A stretch of 64,000 nucleotides of DNA, from contig KL647290.1 of NCBI GenBank assembly GCA_000727475.1, forward strand, positions 2,256,269-2,320,268, written 5' to 3'. Both the position numbers and the translations under genes were made by a program. How positions within the stretch are numbered: the stretch's first letter is position 1; every line of letters starts with the position of its first letter. The notes beneath the pieces were generated by a model. That model searched no databases, was not told where the DNA came from, and saw nothing but the letters and a program-made list of their open reading frames with translations. This document shows, one piece after another, positions 38,301 through 52,000 of the stretch. The stretch is from Sarcocystis neurona. Lineage: Eukaryota; Apicomplexa; Conoidasida; Eucoccidiorida; Sarcocystidae.

Positions 38301-41300
38301 GACTGCAGCAGCAGCAGCAGCCAGAACGCCAAGGACAGCAGCAAGGGGAGACGAACGAGCAGCAACCGCTGCAGGTAGACCAACAGCAGCAGCAGCAGGA
38401 GGATCAACAGCAAGAACGGGAGCGGAGCAAAGCGGAAGAAGTAGTAGTTGAACAGCAGCAGGAAGAGGACGAGGAGGAGGAGGCGCCAGGGTTCCCGTCC
38501 GCCGCATATCAAGCAGCGACAGCAGCAGTTCTTGATACTGCTATTCCCGTCGATGCTGCGTCAGTTGCCGCTGCCTCCCACCGCAACAGCAGCAGGAGAG
38601 GAGTGGGTGTCGGCATAGACGACGGTTGTCTCACGCGACAACCGCAGCACTTACGGCAGCAGCAGCAGCAGGGGGAGGGACAGCAGCAGCAACAGACACT
38701 CAGGCGCGCAGTAGAGAAGCTTCAGGAACTTCTAGGTTGTATACGACAGCTCGAGGCAGTCTGGTGAGTCGCCCTGTTGCTGCTGCTGTTTCTCCACCTG
38801 CCGCTTCGGCTGCTGCTCTGCGCGACGCAAGTTGCGGTTCTTGTCAAGCAAGAAACTGCTACTGCTGTTCCTCCTTGTTCGTCTGCGTTGCTTGAGATCC
38901 TGCGGCTGCTACGGCTGGGATTCTCCTGCCGCTGCTTCCACTTCTTCGTCCTTTAGTCCTTGCTGCTGCGACAGCTGCTGCTGCCATCTCACCTGCTCGT
39001 TCTAGCCCACTGCTGCGGCTGCTGCTGCCGCTGCAAGTCCTGCTGCTGTTGGTGCAAGGGTTGCTGCGTACGGGGCGTCGGTGCTGCTGCTCCTATCTCT
39101 TTTCATGCTGCTCCTGCTGCTGCTGCCGCTGCTGGTTTCAAGGCCGCTGCTTCCCCTGTGGCCGTCGCCGGTGGGACACTACTCCACGTGGCAGTGGTCC
39201 ACCGACGCTTCCAGCGCTGCGTTTTCTGTCAAGCTACAATGCGTATCTGTTCTGCTGCTGGCCAGATTGCTGCTTTTAGCACTGCGGCCAGCGCCGCTTG
39301 TTCTTGTCCAACGACTGCCCTGGTCGCTGTTGCTTTTCAGCTGGGTAACGCTGTGTGGTGGCGTGCTGCTGCTGCTGCTGCCAGCCTTTGTGCAGTTGAC
39401 AGCCCTCTCTTCTTGCTGTTTTCTTCAGTGGCGCTGCTGCTGCTGAAACCTCGCGGATCCTCGTAGTCCTGCTGTTGCCCCCACGACTGTCACTGGTGCT
39501 GCTGTGAACAGGACTGCTGCCGCCTATAGCCCGACTGCTGCAACTCTGGCGACTGCTGCTTTACTATCGCGCTGCATTTTTACTGCTGCTGCTGCAGGTT
39601 GTACGTGAAAGAACATGCTGCACCACTGTCTCGAGCCTTCCGCGGCTATTATTCTTTCCTTGAAGTTTTAGTCTTCGAGGAGCAGGAACAGCAACGACAG
39701 CAGCTGCTGCAGCGTCCCTTGCTGGAGGAGGTGTATCATCAACACGAGCAGACGCTGGGCCAGCAGCAGCCACAGCAGCAGCAGCTCTTATCGCCAACGC
39801 TTCACTCTCCTGGTAACTCTCCAGTGCCGCAGGAGCAAGGTCAGGCGCAGCAACAGCAACAACTTGAGCGGGCCGAGGAGCAGCAGCAGCAGCAACAGGA
39901 AGCGCCACAGGTGCTAGACGGCAGCACGGCTCCACTCGACTGCTCTTTTGCTATTTCACCGGGCTCGGTCGACCTGCTCCTGCTGACCCCACAGCAGCTC
40001 TCACCCTTTAGAACATCAGTAGAGCACTTTCTCTCTGTGCCTGCTGCTGGGGGGGCAGCTGCAGCGCGTGCCGATGCTTCTGCTGTGCCCCTCGGCGCTG
40101 CGGCTTGTGCTGCTTCTCCTGGGTGGACTGCTGTGGGTTCTCCTGCCGCAGCTGCTGCCACTCTGATGGAACGCGCAGCGGAAGTAGCCGCCGCAGGAGA
40201 AGCCCTGGCTGCAGCAGCTGATGGTACACAAGACGCGCAGTGGAAGAGAGAGACGACACTGCAGCAACAAGAACCGCCCAGCCGTTGCTGCGACAACTCT
40301 GTAGAGCAGGTGAGACTGTGGCTGCTGCTGGCTCTTCTTCGTTTTTTTGCTGCAGCAGCTTCCCCGTACCTCTCCTTCTGCGACTGCTGCGCCGGGGTGG
40401 TGTCTTCCTGATGTTAATGTATGTGCTGCGCCGTCTTCTTTGCCAAAATCCCCTCTCGTCCCAGCCGCTGCTGCTGTGGCTGACGCAGACTGCCGCTGCG
40501 CTGCTGCTGGTCCCGCATCCTTCTGCTGCTCTACTGCTGCCCATCCGCGTGCTGCGCTGCTGCTGCTGCTGCCGCTCCGCCGTTGCTGCTGCTGCGCTGT
40601 TGCTCATCCGCCCCAGGTGCTGCTTCCCGGCTACAGCTGTGATCGAAAACGCGCCGGGCGTTGACTTGGCTGCCTTGCCGCTGCTACGCCGTTCCCGCCT
40701 GGCTTGCTGCTGCTGTTGTCTACAGTGCTGCGCTACTGCTGCTGCTGCGCCTAGGCTGCACCGGCGGTGCTGTTCATCCCGTGGATCCGTGCCGTTGCGC
40801 CTGTCGCTGCGCGCGTGACGGATTGCTGCTGCTGCTGCTGTGTTCCTCCCGCATTGCCTCCGGGTCTCTGCTCTTCGTGTTGCACTGCTGCTGCTCTTTT
40901 CTGAGAAGCTTGGTATGCCGCTGCGGCGTAGAAAGTTTTGCTGCTGTCCTGCTTCAATCCCGGCGCTCGCCGCTTTGCCGCGCGACCCTCGGCTTTTGTG
41001 CTACTCGTGGCTGCTCACGTAAGAAGCTGTCGCTGCTGCTGCGGCTGTGAGACACCGTGCGAGCTTCTAAGGCTGCTGGCGTTGCTGCATGCTGCCGCTT
41101 TCTGCGTCTGCTGTTTCTGCTGCTCACCAATTCAGAGGCGCCTGTGAGTCCTTGGCACGCAGCATTTCCGCTGCTGTCACTGGTACTGCTGTCACTGCTG
41201 CCGCTACCGCTGCTGTTACTGCTACCAATGTTGTTGCTGCTACCGGAGCTGCCGCGGCGGGCAGTATTACAGCCAGCGCTGTTGTTGCTGTGGCGGACGC

Positions 41301-41387
41301 GTGCACGTGGCGACACTTCAGCAAAAAACAAGCAGCTACACCTGCCCCACAGCCAGTAAAACTGCACGTCCTCTGAACTCTGGACAC

Positions 41388-41418
<31 letters not shown>

Positions 41419-44400
41419 TTGCTGCTATTCCTGTTGCAGCTGCGGTCGCTTGTGCTGCTGCATTTGCTGCTCGCCCTGCGGCCTGCTCTTCTGCTGAAGC
41501 TGCTGCGGTAGTGCTGCGGCTGCAGCGTCTATCTCGGGCAGGCGCTGGGAGTCGTCTCCTGCTGTGTCCGGCAGGTGGGGACTGCTGCTGCTGGCCTGTT
41601 TTGCTGCTGCTCATTGACGACTACGGTGGTGCTGCTGTTGTTGCACCCACTGCAGTGTTGGCTCTGCGGTATGCTGCTGCCGCTGCCAGTCTAGCGGCTG
41701 AGGGGCTGCTGCTGCGGAGCTGCTGTTGCTGGTACGGCAGTCCCACACTCGTCTGCTCCTGCTGCCGCTGCAGATGCAGTGTGTTCCAAAGCGTCCCTGC
41801 TGCTGCTGCGACGGTTCCACGCTGCTGCTGCTGCTGTTGCTGCACGCCATTACGTAGAATCAACGGGTGTTGTTGCTGCTCTGCGGGTCTGCGCAGGAAA
41901 CGGCAGCACCAGCTGCGCCAGGACAATGCAGCAGCAGCTGTTGTCGCTCGGGCGCCACTTTGCAAAGCAGCCGCATTTCTCGCAGTCCGACCTTGCAGCA
42001 GCAACAAGAAGATGGCAGCCAAACTCCTGCTGCAGTAGCCGCAGGCGGCAGGCAGCCGTCCGCTACTCAGCGATCCGAGTCCTGTGCAGGCGCGACAGCC
42101 GCAGCAGGGCTGAAAGCGGCAGCAGCAGAAGCTAGTGCAAGCGCAGCAACACGAACAGCAGCAGCAGCAGCGCAAGAAGCGGCAGCAGCAGAAACAGCTT
42201 TGTCAGGCGCAGCACAAGTCGCAGGCACAGAAGGGGAAGCGCTGGTGGGCCCCGCTCTGGTAGCAGCAGCAGAACCAGCGGCAGAGAGAAGTTGTCTGTC
42301 GGAAGTTCTACGTTCTTCTAAGCCTCCTGCAGCAGCCGAAATGGCCGCAGCAGACATACAATCATCTGCTGCTGCTTTAGTCATGGACCTTCTGGCGAGA
42401 GCTGACGCAGCGCTGACTGCCGCACTAACAGCAGCAGTCACAGCGACAGCAGCAGGGAGTGCAGGAAGGCGAGAGCAAGCAGGACAATATCTAGTTGGTG
42501 CTGCTACTGCAGCCTTCTCTGCGAATACTGCCCTACAGGCTGGGGGGGGGAAAGCAGCAGCAACTGCCGCAGCGGCAGCCGGCACTACACAGGAGGAATG
42601 CACTGCTGCTGTTGCTGTGGCCGAAGCAGCAGAAGAAGCAGCAGAGGCAAATATCCTGTCAGCCACTGCCGCAGATGCAGAATCTTCCGCTGCTGCTTCC
42701 TCTGCTGCAGCTGCTGCAGCAGACACAGGAGCGGCAGCTGGGGCAGCTGAATCGACGGTGCTTCTTCTTAGACAGCAGCTGCCGAAGAAACACAGCAGCA
42801 GTGCCGTTGCTGCTGCTGAACAACAGGAAGAAGGGGACGTCCGAGCAACGGAAATGCCAGCAGCAGCAGAGAAGGACGAGGAGGAAAAGGCGAGAGCTGT
42901 TTTTCACTTGAAAAGGAGGAGAGCAAAGGAGGCGACATCTGCTGCTCTGCAAGACTCGCAGTCCTGTGCAGATACTGCTCCTGCTGCCGCCGAGGAGGGC
43001 GGAGAAAACGAAGCAACAGCGGCAGCAAAAGTGACAGCACCTAGGAAAGAAGCCGACGGCAGAACGCTGTTTATACCATGTGCTACCGCAGAGGCAGGTG
43101 ATGTTGCTGCCGCTGCCGGGAAGTCTGGTGTTGCTGCTGCAGAAGCAGACGCTGCTGCTGCAGGTGCAGACGCTGCTGCAGCTGTGAAGGGTGCTGCTGC
43201 TGCAGCGGCTGTGCGCAGGACTTCTTCGGTGCTTCAAAATCGGGAAGTTGCTGCGTTCCGTGACAGAAGCTGCAACAGCAAGAGCAGCACTACCGAGAGT
43301 AGAGATGCAGGCAGCAGCAACAGCGGCGCGAGTTGCAACAGCAGCAGCAGCGATGACAGTCCACCTGCGCTAGCTGCCCCAGTTTTTCTCTCGCCGAGTT
43401 TTCCGTCAGGCCCTGTTGCTGCAGCAGGGGTACCTATTACGACCACTGCAGCCACGCCTCCTGTTGCTGCTGCAGCATCAGTTGCTGCTGACGCTTCTGC
43501 GAACGCGACCGTTTTTTCCGCAGCATCACCGGTCACAGCAGCAGCGGTTGCGTGTGCTGCTTCCCTCATACGCAGCAGAAGCTGCAGCAGCAGCGAGAGC
43601 GACCGCAGCATGGGAAGTGCTGTCGTCGCCTCCGTTTCGAAGTGCACACAAACTGCTATTGCTTCTGCTGCTTCACCCACTGCTGCTGCTGCTGCTATTT
43701 CTTCTGCTTCACCTACTGCTGCTGCTCCTCCTGCTGCTTCACCTACTCATGCTGCTTCTGCTGCATCACCTACTTCTGCCGCTGCTACTGCTGCTGCAAG
43801 TGTGTTCGGGTCGTCTGCTGCTGCTTCTGCCGCAGACGCAGCCGCGCGGCTGCTCGCTGCAGGCGGTGCTGCTGCATTGGAGGCTGAAGGTGCGGGGAAC
43901 GCAGCAGCTGCTGCAGGGGCGGAAGAGGGCCAGCGTCTGGAGGAGCAGAAGCAGCAGCAGCGACGCGACGTCTTGGCGTCTGCAGCGTCCTTGCCTCCTC
44001 CTATTCTTTGCCTCTCTGCAGCGGCAGCAGGTGGAAGGCAGCGCGAGGATTCGACTGCAGCAGGAGCTGCCGATGCAGCAGCAGCAGCGGAGTGTGGGCA
44101 CACTGTCGCGGGACGGCGCTGCATGCTGCCAACTGCAGCAGGAACACCGGAGTATTGGCGACTGCAGCAGGAACTGCGGAGTGGGGCTGCAGCAGCAGCG
44201 GCAGCAGGAAAGAAGTCGCGCCAGAGGCTGCAGGCTCTATCGGCAGCAGCATCAGGGGCTTTGTGCGCTCCTGGAATCTGTTATTCTTGCTTTCCTTCTG
44301 CCGCTGCGGCCCCAAGTCCAGCCGAAGGCCAGGAGCAGAATGCAGCGCCGCTGGTAGGGTCTGCAGGACCAGCAACAGCGGAGGACGAGGAGGCTGAGGA

Positions 44401-47400
44401 GGATGTCGAGGTTTCCCTGGTGGGGATGCGGCAGCCACGGCATACCGACGAACGACAAGAAGAAGTCCAAGCGCCTGCGGCGGGTGCTGCTCGCTTTGCT
44501 GCTGCTTGCCCAGCACTCGGGCAGCAGCTCCCAGCAGGAGTGTCTTTCTGTTCTTCTTCTGCACCGCTGCAGGAGCCGCGCTCCCCTGCTGTTTCCGCTT
44601 CGCTCTCGTACAGCCCTGCCTCTGCTTTTTGTTCGCCTTCCCTCTCGGGCTACTGCAGTTCTTCGCCCATGGAGCTGCAACAGCCAAAGCGGCAGCAGCA
44701 CCAGCAGCCACGGCAGCAGGTGGACGAGTGGGAGACTACAGAGAAGCAGCAGCAGGAGCGCAGCAGCAGGTGGCCGCAGCGGCGAACGCAGGAGCAGAAA
44801 GAAGAGAAGTCTCTGGAGCGTAACAGTCATCCGGAGAAGCTGCAGCAGCAGACAAAGCCCGTTCTGCTGCAGTCGCCGCAAGACAGTGCGCAGTATGGGC
44901 TGCAGCAGCAGAAGCAGCAGCCGAGCGGATGCGGCAGCAGCGACAGCAGCAGCAGGCAGCAGGACAATTTGCTGCTGCTGGTGCAGCTCAGCACGTCCAC
45001 AGGAACTGACATTCCTACCACCGATGAACAAGCCCCCAACGCTTACGACTGCCACCAGCAGCAGCTGCTGCGCCAGCAGCGACAACATAGCGAGAACGAC
45101 CAGCAGCAGCAACAGCAGCAGGACGAGCCCCTTACGGAGGAAGAGTCAGGAAGAAGCTTTCGTCTGTCGGATCAGCCACAGGATGGAGCCGCAGCAGCAG
45201 TCGATGTGTTGTGCCGCTTCACGGTGGAAACTGAGGCAGCAGCAGCAGCAACAGCAGACGAGCCAGAGCAGCTCGCCGTGTGTGGAGCACTCTCTGCAGT
45301 GCGGGAGGAAGACCAAGGAAGCCGCTTCAATTCTTCAGACAGCCGCAGCATCAACAGCAGCCCCAGCGAGAGCACCGTCGTGATGCTCAGGTGCCCCCCC
45401 CCCCGTGCCACCCAGCAGCAGATTGTCTCGGTCGTTGCCGCGGAGGTCGCGACGGCGGAAGGAGCAGCAGCACAAGAAGAAGGGAGCAGAGCACCTGCAA
45501 TGTTGCAAGAGGTTGAAGATGCGGAAACTCGTCGACTCGAAGCGCATCCTGCAAAGAAGCGGGTTGTTGCCGCTGCTGCTGCTCAGGCTACGGCTGCTGG
45601 TGCTGCTGCTGCCTGCGCAGTTGCTGCTTCTGACGCTGTTTCTGCAGTTGCAGACGACCATAGTGATGACTCGCTCCTCGCGGCACAGCGCAGCAGCCAA
45701 GACATTTTGCAGAGAAACCCGTTGCTGCTGCATGCAGACCTAGTTGAACGCCTGGCGCAAGACCAGCAACTGGACAGTGTCCCGCAGAAACTGCGGACGG
45801 GCAAAGAGCCGCAGCAGAAACAGCAGCAAGAGCAATCTCACTCATCACCGCTGCTGCCTCCGCCACGTAGTAAACACCAGCGGGCACTCGCAACAACAGC
45901 TGCTCCTGTTGCAGCGACAGCCCCTACGCCAGCAACAGCAACAGCGCCAGCAGCAACAGCAGCAGGACCCCACACAACAGCAACAGCAGCTTCTCGAGGA
46001 GCCGCCGTCTCTGCACGGCCCGGCACCAGCTGCGTGCTGTCACCTTCAACAGCAGTCGAAGCAGCGCCAAAGCAGCAGCTAGAAAGACAAGGACAGCGAC
46101 AGCAGCCGGGGCGCAGCGCACCGGAGGAACACTCAGCTGACTGCTTCTACTCGACGGAGACTGTCGAACATCAGCAACAAAATGTCCCCTTTTCCTTCCC
46201 GGCAACAACTGCTTCTTTTCTGAGCCACCCTCACGGTGCTGCTGCTGTTTCTCGTACTCTTCTTCTGTCCGCCGCTGCTTCTGTTTATCGCGCTCCTGAA
46301 TCTCCTGCAGCTGCTGCCGCTGTGTCACCTCTTGCTGATGTTGCTGCGTGTACAGCGGCGGAAATCTCTGCTGGCGCTGTCGTTGCTTCTCACGCCTGTC
46401 TCTCTTCTGCTGCAGGTGCTGCTACCTGTCTTGCTGCCCACTCGGCTGCTGCTGCTGTTTATCGAGCCGCCTCGCCTGCTGCCGCGACTTGCCTTTCCCC
46501 TACTTGCCTCTCAGATCCTGCTGCTTCCAGCTTCCCTGATGCGAACCTCTTCCCCAGTAGCGCTGCCGCTGCTGCCACCTGCTCTCTTGCTCTCTCCGGT
46601 GAGACAGTCGCTGCCTGCTCTTCGGCTGCACAACAGCTCCGGCCGCGAAACTCCCTGGGTTCAAGCCCCTCTGGTGGTGCCGCGGAAACTGCGTGTACTG
46701 CTCCTGTTGCTGCTGCTACCGCCGCAGACGCTGGCAGTGCTCGTGTCGCTGCTGCTGCTGCTGCTTTTGCAAAGGAGCGTGTCCTTGCTGCTGCTGCAGC
46801 AGGAGCAGCCTCTCCGGCAACGGCAGCAGGCGACGACAGCAACAGCAACGAGGGTTGCTGCTGCGACGGAGAAACAAACAGCAGGACTGGCTGCAACCGT
46901 CGCAGAAGAAGCTTGAGCAGACTGAGCCGCAGAAGCGACAGCAGCGCGGGCAGCCACAGGCGGAGGCGCGACTACAACAGCAGCAGCTGCGTTGGTAGTG
47001 AAGGGCGCAGCAGCACCAGCAGTGAACAGGCAGACTCTCCGTTGCTCATGTTATCCTGTGCAGAGGTGTCAGACAGAGGCGAGGAGGACGGAAGCAACAG
47101 CAGCAACAGCAGCAGCAGTAGCAGCAGCACGAGCAGCGGGTTCTTTAGAGGCCCAGCGAGACGGCAGGTGGTAGAAGTCCTGCCGTCATCTGCTGATGCT
47201 GCTGTTGATCAGGAGCCTCCCGGGAAGGCTGCACTGCAGCAGCTGCAGCCGCAGCAGCAGACTCTGGAGCAGCACGGGGGAGACGTGGAAAAAGACGCGA
47301 GGCGCGAGGGAGAGCCAGACGGACAACAGCAGCAACTACTGCTGCGGGAAAAGCAACAGCCGCGGGCGCAGCTGAAAGAGGAGCAGCAACGGCAGCAGGA

Positions 47401-49081
47401 GGGAAAGGAGTTGCCGGTTCGTCGAGACACGCAGTCGCCGAGCTGCACTGGTGCCTTCGCAACTGCAGTAGCTGGAGCAGGAGCAGGAGCAGCAGCAGCA
47501 GCAGCAACGCGAGCAGCCGCAGCGTGGCCCGCCTCTTCAGCCGCGGCAGCCGGCTGCACGGGGATCCCGCCGTTCGTGCGAGCGAAGGTGGGCAAGGACA
47601 ACAGCAGCCAGTTCTCGACCGCACTGCTGATGAAGCAAGGCTCGCATCCTGCTACTACTCCTGCCATTACTACTACTATTGCTGGCAGCAAGAGCTGCGG
47701 TAGGAACAGTAACCACAGCAACAGCAGCAGTGCCGGCGACGGCGCCAAGGACAGCAGCAGGGGCAGCAAGAGAAGAAGCAGCAGCAGCAGCAGCAGAGAA
47801 AGGCGTCGGGCGATCAGCTGCAAAATCAGCACCACCAGCAACAACAGCAGGAACAACAGCAAGGACCCAGACGTCAGCGTCAGCCTGCTGCCGCGTTTGC
47901 GGCCTGTTGGAGCGACGGCACGTGACCAGCAGCAGCAGAGGCCGCAGGGTAGCGCCAAACCAGGAACCTGGACAGCGACAGTAGCAGCAGCAGTGCACGA
48001 GCCGCAGAAGCTGCTGCAGAAGCGTGCTGCAGCTGAAGGAGCTATTGCTGCATGCGCGCACCCGCTGCTGCTGCCACCCAAAAGAAAGGACTGCAGGCAC
48101 GGCAGCAGCAGCAACCACAACGTTGCTGCGTCCGGTGGTGCCAGCGGGCCATCAGTGAAGGTGCTTATTAGGCGAATAAACACGCAGCAACAGGCGCGTC
48201 GCAGCGGCGACACCAGCAGCAGCACAGGTGCCAACAACAGCAGCAGCAAGATAAATACCCTACTGCGGTGTGGGGAAGGTGGTGGAACGCCGTCGAATAT
48301 GCGCGCAGTGGCCGCTCCCCTCGGCAGCGAAGCAGCTGAGGCAACAGTGCGTCTTCCACCTCGTAGGGTTGTGGAGTGCAAGCAGGGACTTCCTCTTTGT
48401 GCCGCTGTTGGCAGGGGATGCAGTGCAGGAGCAGCAACGGTAGCCGAGGAGGAGCCGGCCGCTGCAGCATCGGGAAGCAAGCGACGCGTTGGTGCGGTGA
48501 CCAGCAACAGCTGCAGCAGCACCAGAGAAAACAGCCGCAGCAGCGTCAAACGCCTCGCGGGCGGCCCGGGGGCAGCCGAAGGCTCGGACGTGGCCGTAGT
48601 CCTGCAGCTGACGCGAGGGAAGCCGCTACTCTGCAGCAGGACGCAGCTGCATGGGTCCACAGCAGCGAAGACAGCAGGATCTTCCACAGCGAGAACAGCG
48701 GCACCAGAAAGACCAGCAGCACGGGTCCACGCATGCTTGCTGGACCGTACTGTACGCGAGTCAGACGGAACCCTGGCGGCGGCGAAGGCTCTGCAGAAGC
48801 AGCGGCTCGCACTTACTTCTAGGGGAACAACTGCTCCTGCTACCTGCAACAGGCAGAAGCCGACGCAAGCAGCCAGCAGCAGCAAAACGGAGCGCCCGCA
48901 GAGCGCGGTACTTCTGACGTACACTGCAAAGCCCCTCGCAGCGGCAGCGGCAGCGCCGGCAGCGCAGGCGGGGGGACGACATGCGGTGGCCACAACGCCT
49001 TCGCAGCCAGCAGCAAAGACAGCAACGGCGGCAGCCGCAGACGAAGTCATCGCTGGTCAGCCACGTGGTGCCGCAGGATGA
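32364..49081 (+). CDS. Giant low-complexity protein, five in-phase exons, family unknown
   Basis: Exons: about 32364-33333, 36263-36742, 38157-38763, 39598-40309 and 41897-49081 (TGA at 49079). All junctions have GT/AG borders (donors G|GTGAGT, G|GTGAGG, TG|GTGAGT, CAG|GTGAGA; acceptors ending CTCAG, TACAG, TGCAG, CGCAG) and phases that match in sequence (1/2, 1/2, 2/1, 0/0). The total is 9,954 nt, 3,317 residues. Exon 1 has a basic helix (RVPRVKQRLKSLRI) and MPHVLVMELTEAYYLQEM. Exon 2 has TM-like FCCLGAVPLLQ and RRMKSDENFLYAEAW. Exons 3 and 4 meet at RQLEAVW/LYVKEHAAPLSRAF. The last exon alone encodes 2,394 residues, mostly Ala/Ser/Gln/Glu runs, with SPT-centred repeats (43.67-43.79 kb) and ordered-looking islands such as LHADLVERLAQDQQLDSV. 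The 5' end is unresolved and may include the 25.9-31.6 kb frame. Confidence 0.65.
33334..36262 (+). other. First placed intron of the giant gene, with microsatellite and CAG-rich frames
   Basis: This interval separates two exons whose phases fit directly (1 nt, then 2 nt). It starts with CAG-rich sequence open on the plus strand (33.55-33.83 kb, Arg/Glu/Ala-rich, for example RLSEKEERFHLELVP), then a TA/TACA microsatellite, then more CAG-rich sequence at 34.5-35.5 kb and mixed sequence to 36.26 kb. Unlike the later introns it is largely CAG on the sense strand, so a skipped or alternative exon pair is possible. Confidence 0.4.
33827..34190. repeat. TA/TACA-type microsatellite cluster
   Basis: Runs of (TA)n interspersed with TACA and GTATATG words, in the first placed intron of the giant gene. 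Confidence 0.9.
37069..37177. repeat. TA/TATATG microsatellite
   Basis: An uninterrupted array of TATA, TATG and TTTA words, in the intron between exons 36263-36742 and 38157-38763. It ends in ATATATGGATG. Confidence 0.9.
43660..43800 (+). repeat. Degenerate repeat coding SPT-centred Ala-rich peptide
   Basis: Within the last exon of the giant gene, the peptide ASPT recurs four times at spacings of about 10-13 residues, separated by Ala-rich spacers (SAASPTAAAAAISSASPTAA and onward). The codons around it are almost all GCT with CCT or CCC ACT. Confidence 0.7.
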
Positions 49082-52000
49082 TAAGCAGCGCTGTCGACAA
49101 CAGCGGAAATCCGACCAGCAGCAGCGCGAAGACCAGCAGCAGCACTCGGGGCAACAGCAGCAGCAGTGTCTGAAGCAGGGGCACGCCACTCCTTCAGGCA
49201 GCGCCGCATAGCGCTAGGAGGCGCAGCAGGAGAAGAGAAAAAAGAAGTCATACACACATACGAGCGGAAGCGTAGCAGCGCCCGCAGCAGCACGCTTCGC
49301 AGCTCAGCAGACTGCAACAGCATAACCGAAAGAGGAGAGGCAACAGCTGCAGAGGGGAAAAAACGAAGAAAGCAGCGGGAGCAGTCGTCACGTGTGTGGG
49401 TGCTGCTGCTGCAGCTACAGGAGGTACTCCTGCCGTCTCGCATGCCAGCAGCCTGCAGAGACCCGGCGCGCGAGCTCAACCGCTCTTGCAGCAGGAGGAT
49501 CCTGTCGCACATGCATCTCACTGAAAGATGTAGGGGACAAATTGAAGCGCATGTAAACCCCCTATGTCACTCTGCCAAATAGAACGTCTGACCGAGAGAG
49601 CAGCTGCTGCAGCCGCCTCCCGGACATATACACTCGAAATGTAGCGGCTGGAGGGAGTCACAAACACACAGGCTGAAGCGGCTGCAGCCGCGTTCACGAC
49701 CTTTTAGGAGTTGCTGCTGCCATAATTGGCGCCGCCTTCCGGGTAGCAAATGTACAGAAACCAGCAGCTGCTTTAAATGCTCGCTTTTAGGCAGAAGGAA
49801 GTCGACCGTCGAGGACAGCAGCAGGTGTGCTGCAGGAGGTCCCCGAGCACCCGTTGCTATCCTCAGGAGGATAGTCGTTGCAAAGGAATAGTCGGAACGT
49901 GTGTGCCTGTTGGTCGTGTACAGGAGGTATATGGGGAGCAGCTGTGTGTGCTTGTAGTTCACTTGCAGGAGGTATATGTGTAGCAGCTCTAGGGGAATGT
50001 TGCTTCTGAACAGTTCGTCGGCATGTGTCGTCATTTTATACCCTACGGAAATGAAGGCCGACAGCACTCGTTTGCGACGAGCATGTCACCTTCACATAGA
50101 CGTGATATTGCAGGTAGCACGTAGAATCTCATCCTTCCCCACGTCTAATGTTGCTGCTGTGGTCACTCTCAACCTTTTTGGCAGAGGACTGCGATTCCTG
50201 CAAGCCTAGGAACAAGTGCCGCTGTAGTGGCTGCAGCTAAAGTAGAAATGGAGACCGCCTGCATACACACAAATATAGGTAGATCTACACTACGTCCCTT
50301 CATGCCCGCGAGAAATGAAGAGCGTTACACCGGCGCTGCTTTGCAGGTGCTCCTTGCAGTCTCACAGTCTGTTGCCAGCAGCAGGCCGCTTCTCCACGCA
50401 CCGAACGACCCGCCAGGCTCCTGCTGCTTCGGCAGCAAAGGAGCAGCAGAAGCACCACGGCTCTCCTTGGTCTTACGACGGAAAACTTCTGCCGCCTATG
50501 ACGACGACTGAAAGGCGGTTGCTGCATCAGACCAGCGTCGTCTTCTAAATCGAATGACGCAGTGGCGCTACGCTTGGTGCACTGCACGACGAATACAAAG
50601 CACACTCTCCTCCTTAATACATACACACCTACATGTATATGTATACATATACGTATATATATATATTGCTAGTAGTGTAATTTGTAAAACCCGAGTAAAA
50701 GAGAAACCGGACGCAGTGGCGTCAATTTGCCCGATACAAGGCAACAGGAGCGACACGGGCTCAGGCGAAAGCCAGATCCACAGCGATAAGATATGCGGCT
50801 GCCGCAAACCCGGCTCGAGAGCAGCACTTACAGGAGCACGCATTCTGGCGAGACTGACACATGTCCACCAGCACGCACATTTAATAGCAGTGGGAAAAGA
50901 AGCAGGGCAGCAGCAGAGTGGCTCCGGTGTACGCGCGAATAGAGAAATGGTCTAAGGGCGTTCACCAACAGGTGGGGTGCCTCCGTTCTCTACCGGCCTC
51001 ACATTTTCATAGTACGCGTGCGTAGGTGATAGACGCGTGTATATATATATATATATATACCTATATATATACACACAAACACACATTTGTATATATACAT
51101 ATGTGTACACGCATACACGTATGCGTATGTGTGCCTGAAACCAGATGAGAAGAGTAAGCACGAAAAAAGAAAGGATAGAATCCGGGCGTGGGAATTTTGG
51201 GTTTTTATTTAAAGTTTCAAATATTGTAACCGATCGTATCGCCGACTCGAAGGACAGAACTATAATGACATCGGACACTTACATCATCAGGAGATCACAG
51301 TACAGTAAACCTAAGAAGATATCAGTAACAAGGATCCATGTACGCAAAGCTTCACCAGTGAATCTTTGACGGCTTGCCAGCTGCATGAACTGCTGTCTAT
51401 GTTGCTCTCACTTTCTCACCTGAGCCGACGGTCCTTAACGTAGGGTAGTGATGAAGCTTTCGCTGCTGGTACAGCGCTCTGCTCAGCTGGCGCGCTGTGC
51501 ACGTGTTATACCGGTGTAGCAGGCGAATAGCAGTGAGAAGAAGCAACAACAAGGACGCAAATAGCAGGGGAAAAGCATGCAGCAAAACAATTGAGGAACT
51601 CGTGGAAACAACTATTACAAACCAGAAACAGGAGCACAAACATGGTTCACAAAGGCTGCGCAGCAACTCCTATAACAACCCGTATCAAACGCACCTAGAC
51701 ATGGTCATCGAGCTACATTCTAAAATGAAGGTGGATTCTCATTTTTCCTAGAAAGACAAAGACGGACACAAACACAAACACACACACACACACACACACA
51801 TAAATGACATATACACGTGTACGTGTACATACATGCCTGCCAGCAACAACATACTCGAACACATGTTACGCGTATCTATACTTATAGGCGGACGCAGGCG
51901 CTTCGCCGAGATATAGTTCACAGACGCCAGTATGCACGTATGTATATATGTATCTTTCAACTTCGTAAACATTCGCGTCTCCGTGGGGGACATCCCTTTC

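Larger units (their letters stand above)
19660..49200. repeat. Dense CAG/CTG trinucleotide tracts
   Basis: Short runs of CAG, or of its complement CTG, recur every few tens of bases over 30 kb, usually 3-8 units long with single-base interruptions. Read in the three phases they give Gln, Ser or Ala (CAG strand) and Leu, Cys or Ala (CTG strand). Strand polarity changes in blocks of 0.3-2 kb. This is the repeat pattern known from Eimeria genomes, where it encodes homopolymeric amino acid runs. It opens long reading frames on both strands and makes ORF length a poor guide to coding. Confidence 0.9.

Noticed and set aside
47209..49050. 613-codon minus-strand frame opposite the giant last exon
   Set aside because: It is Leu/Cys/Ala-rich because CAG read backwards is CTG. 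The plus strand gives the longer frame with charged islands and links to upstream exons by phase.
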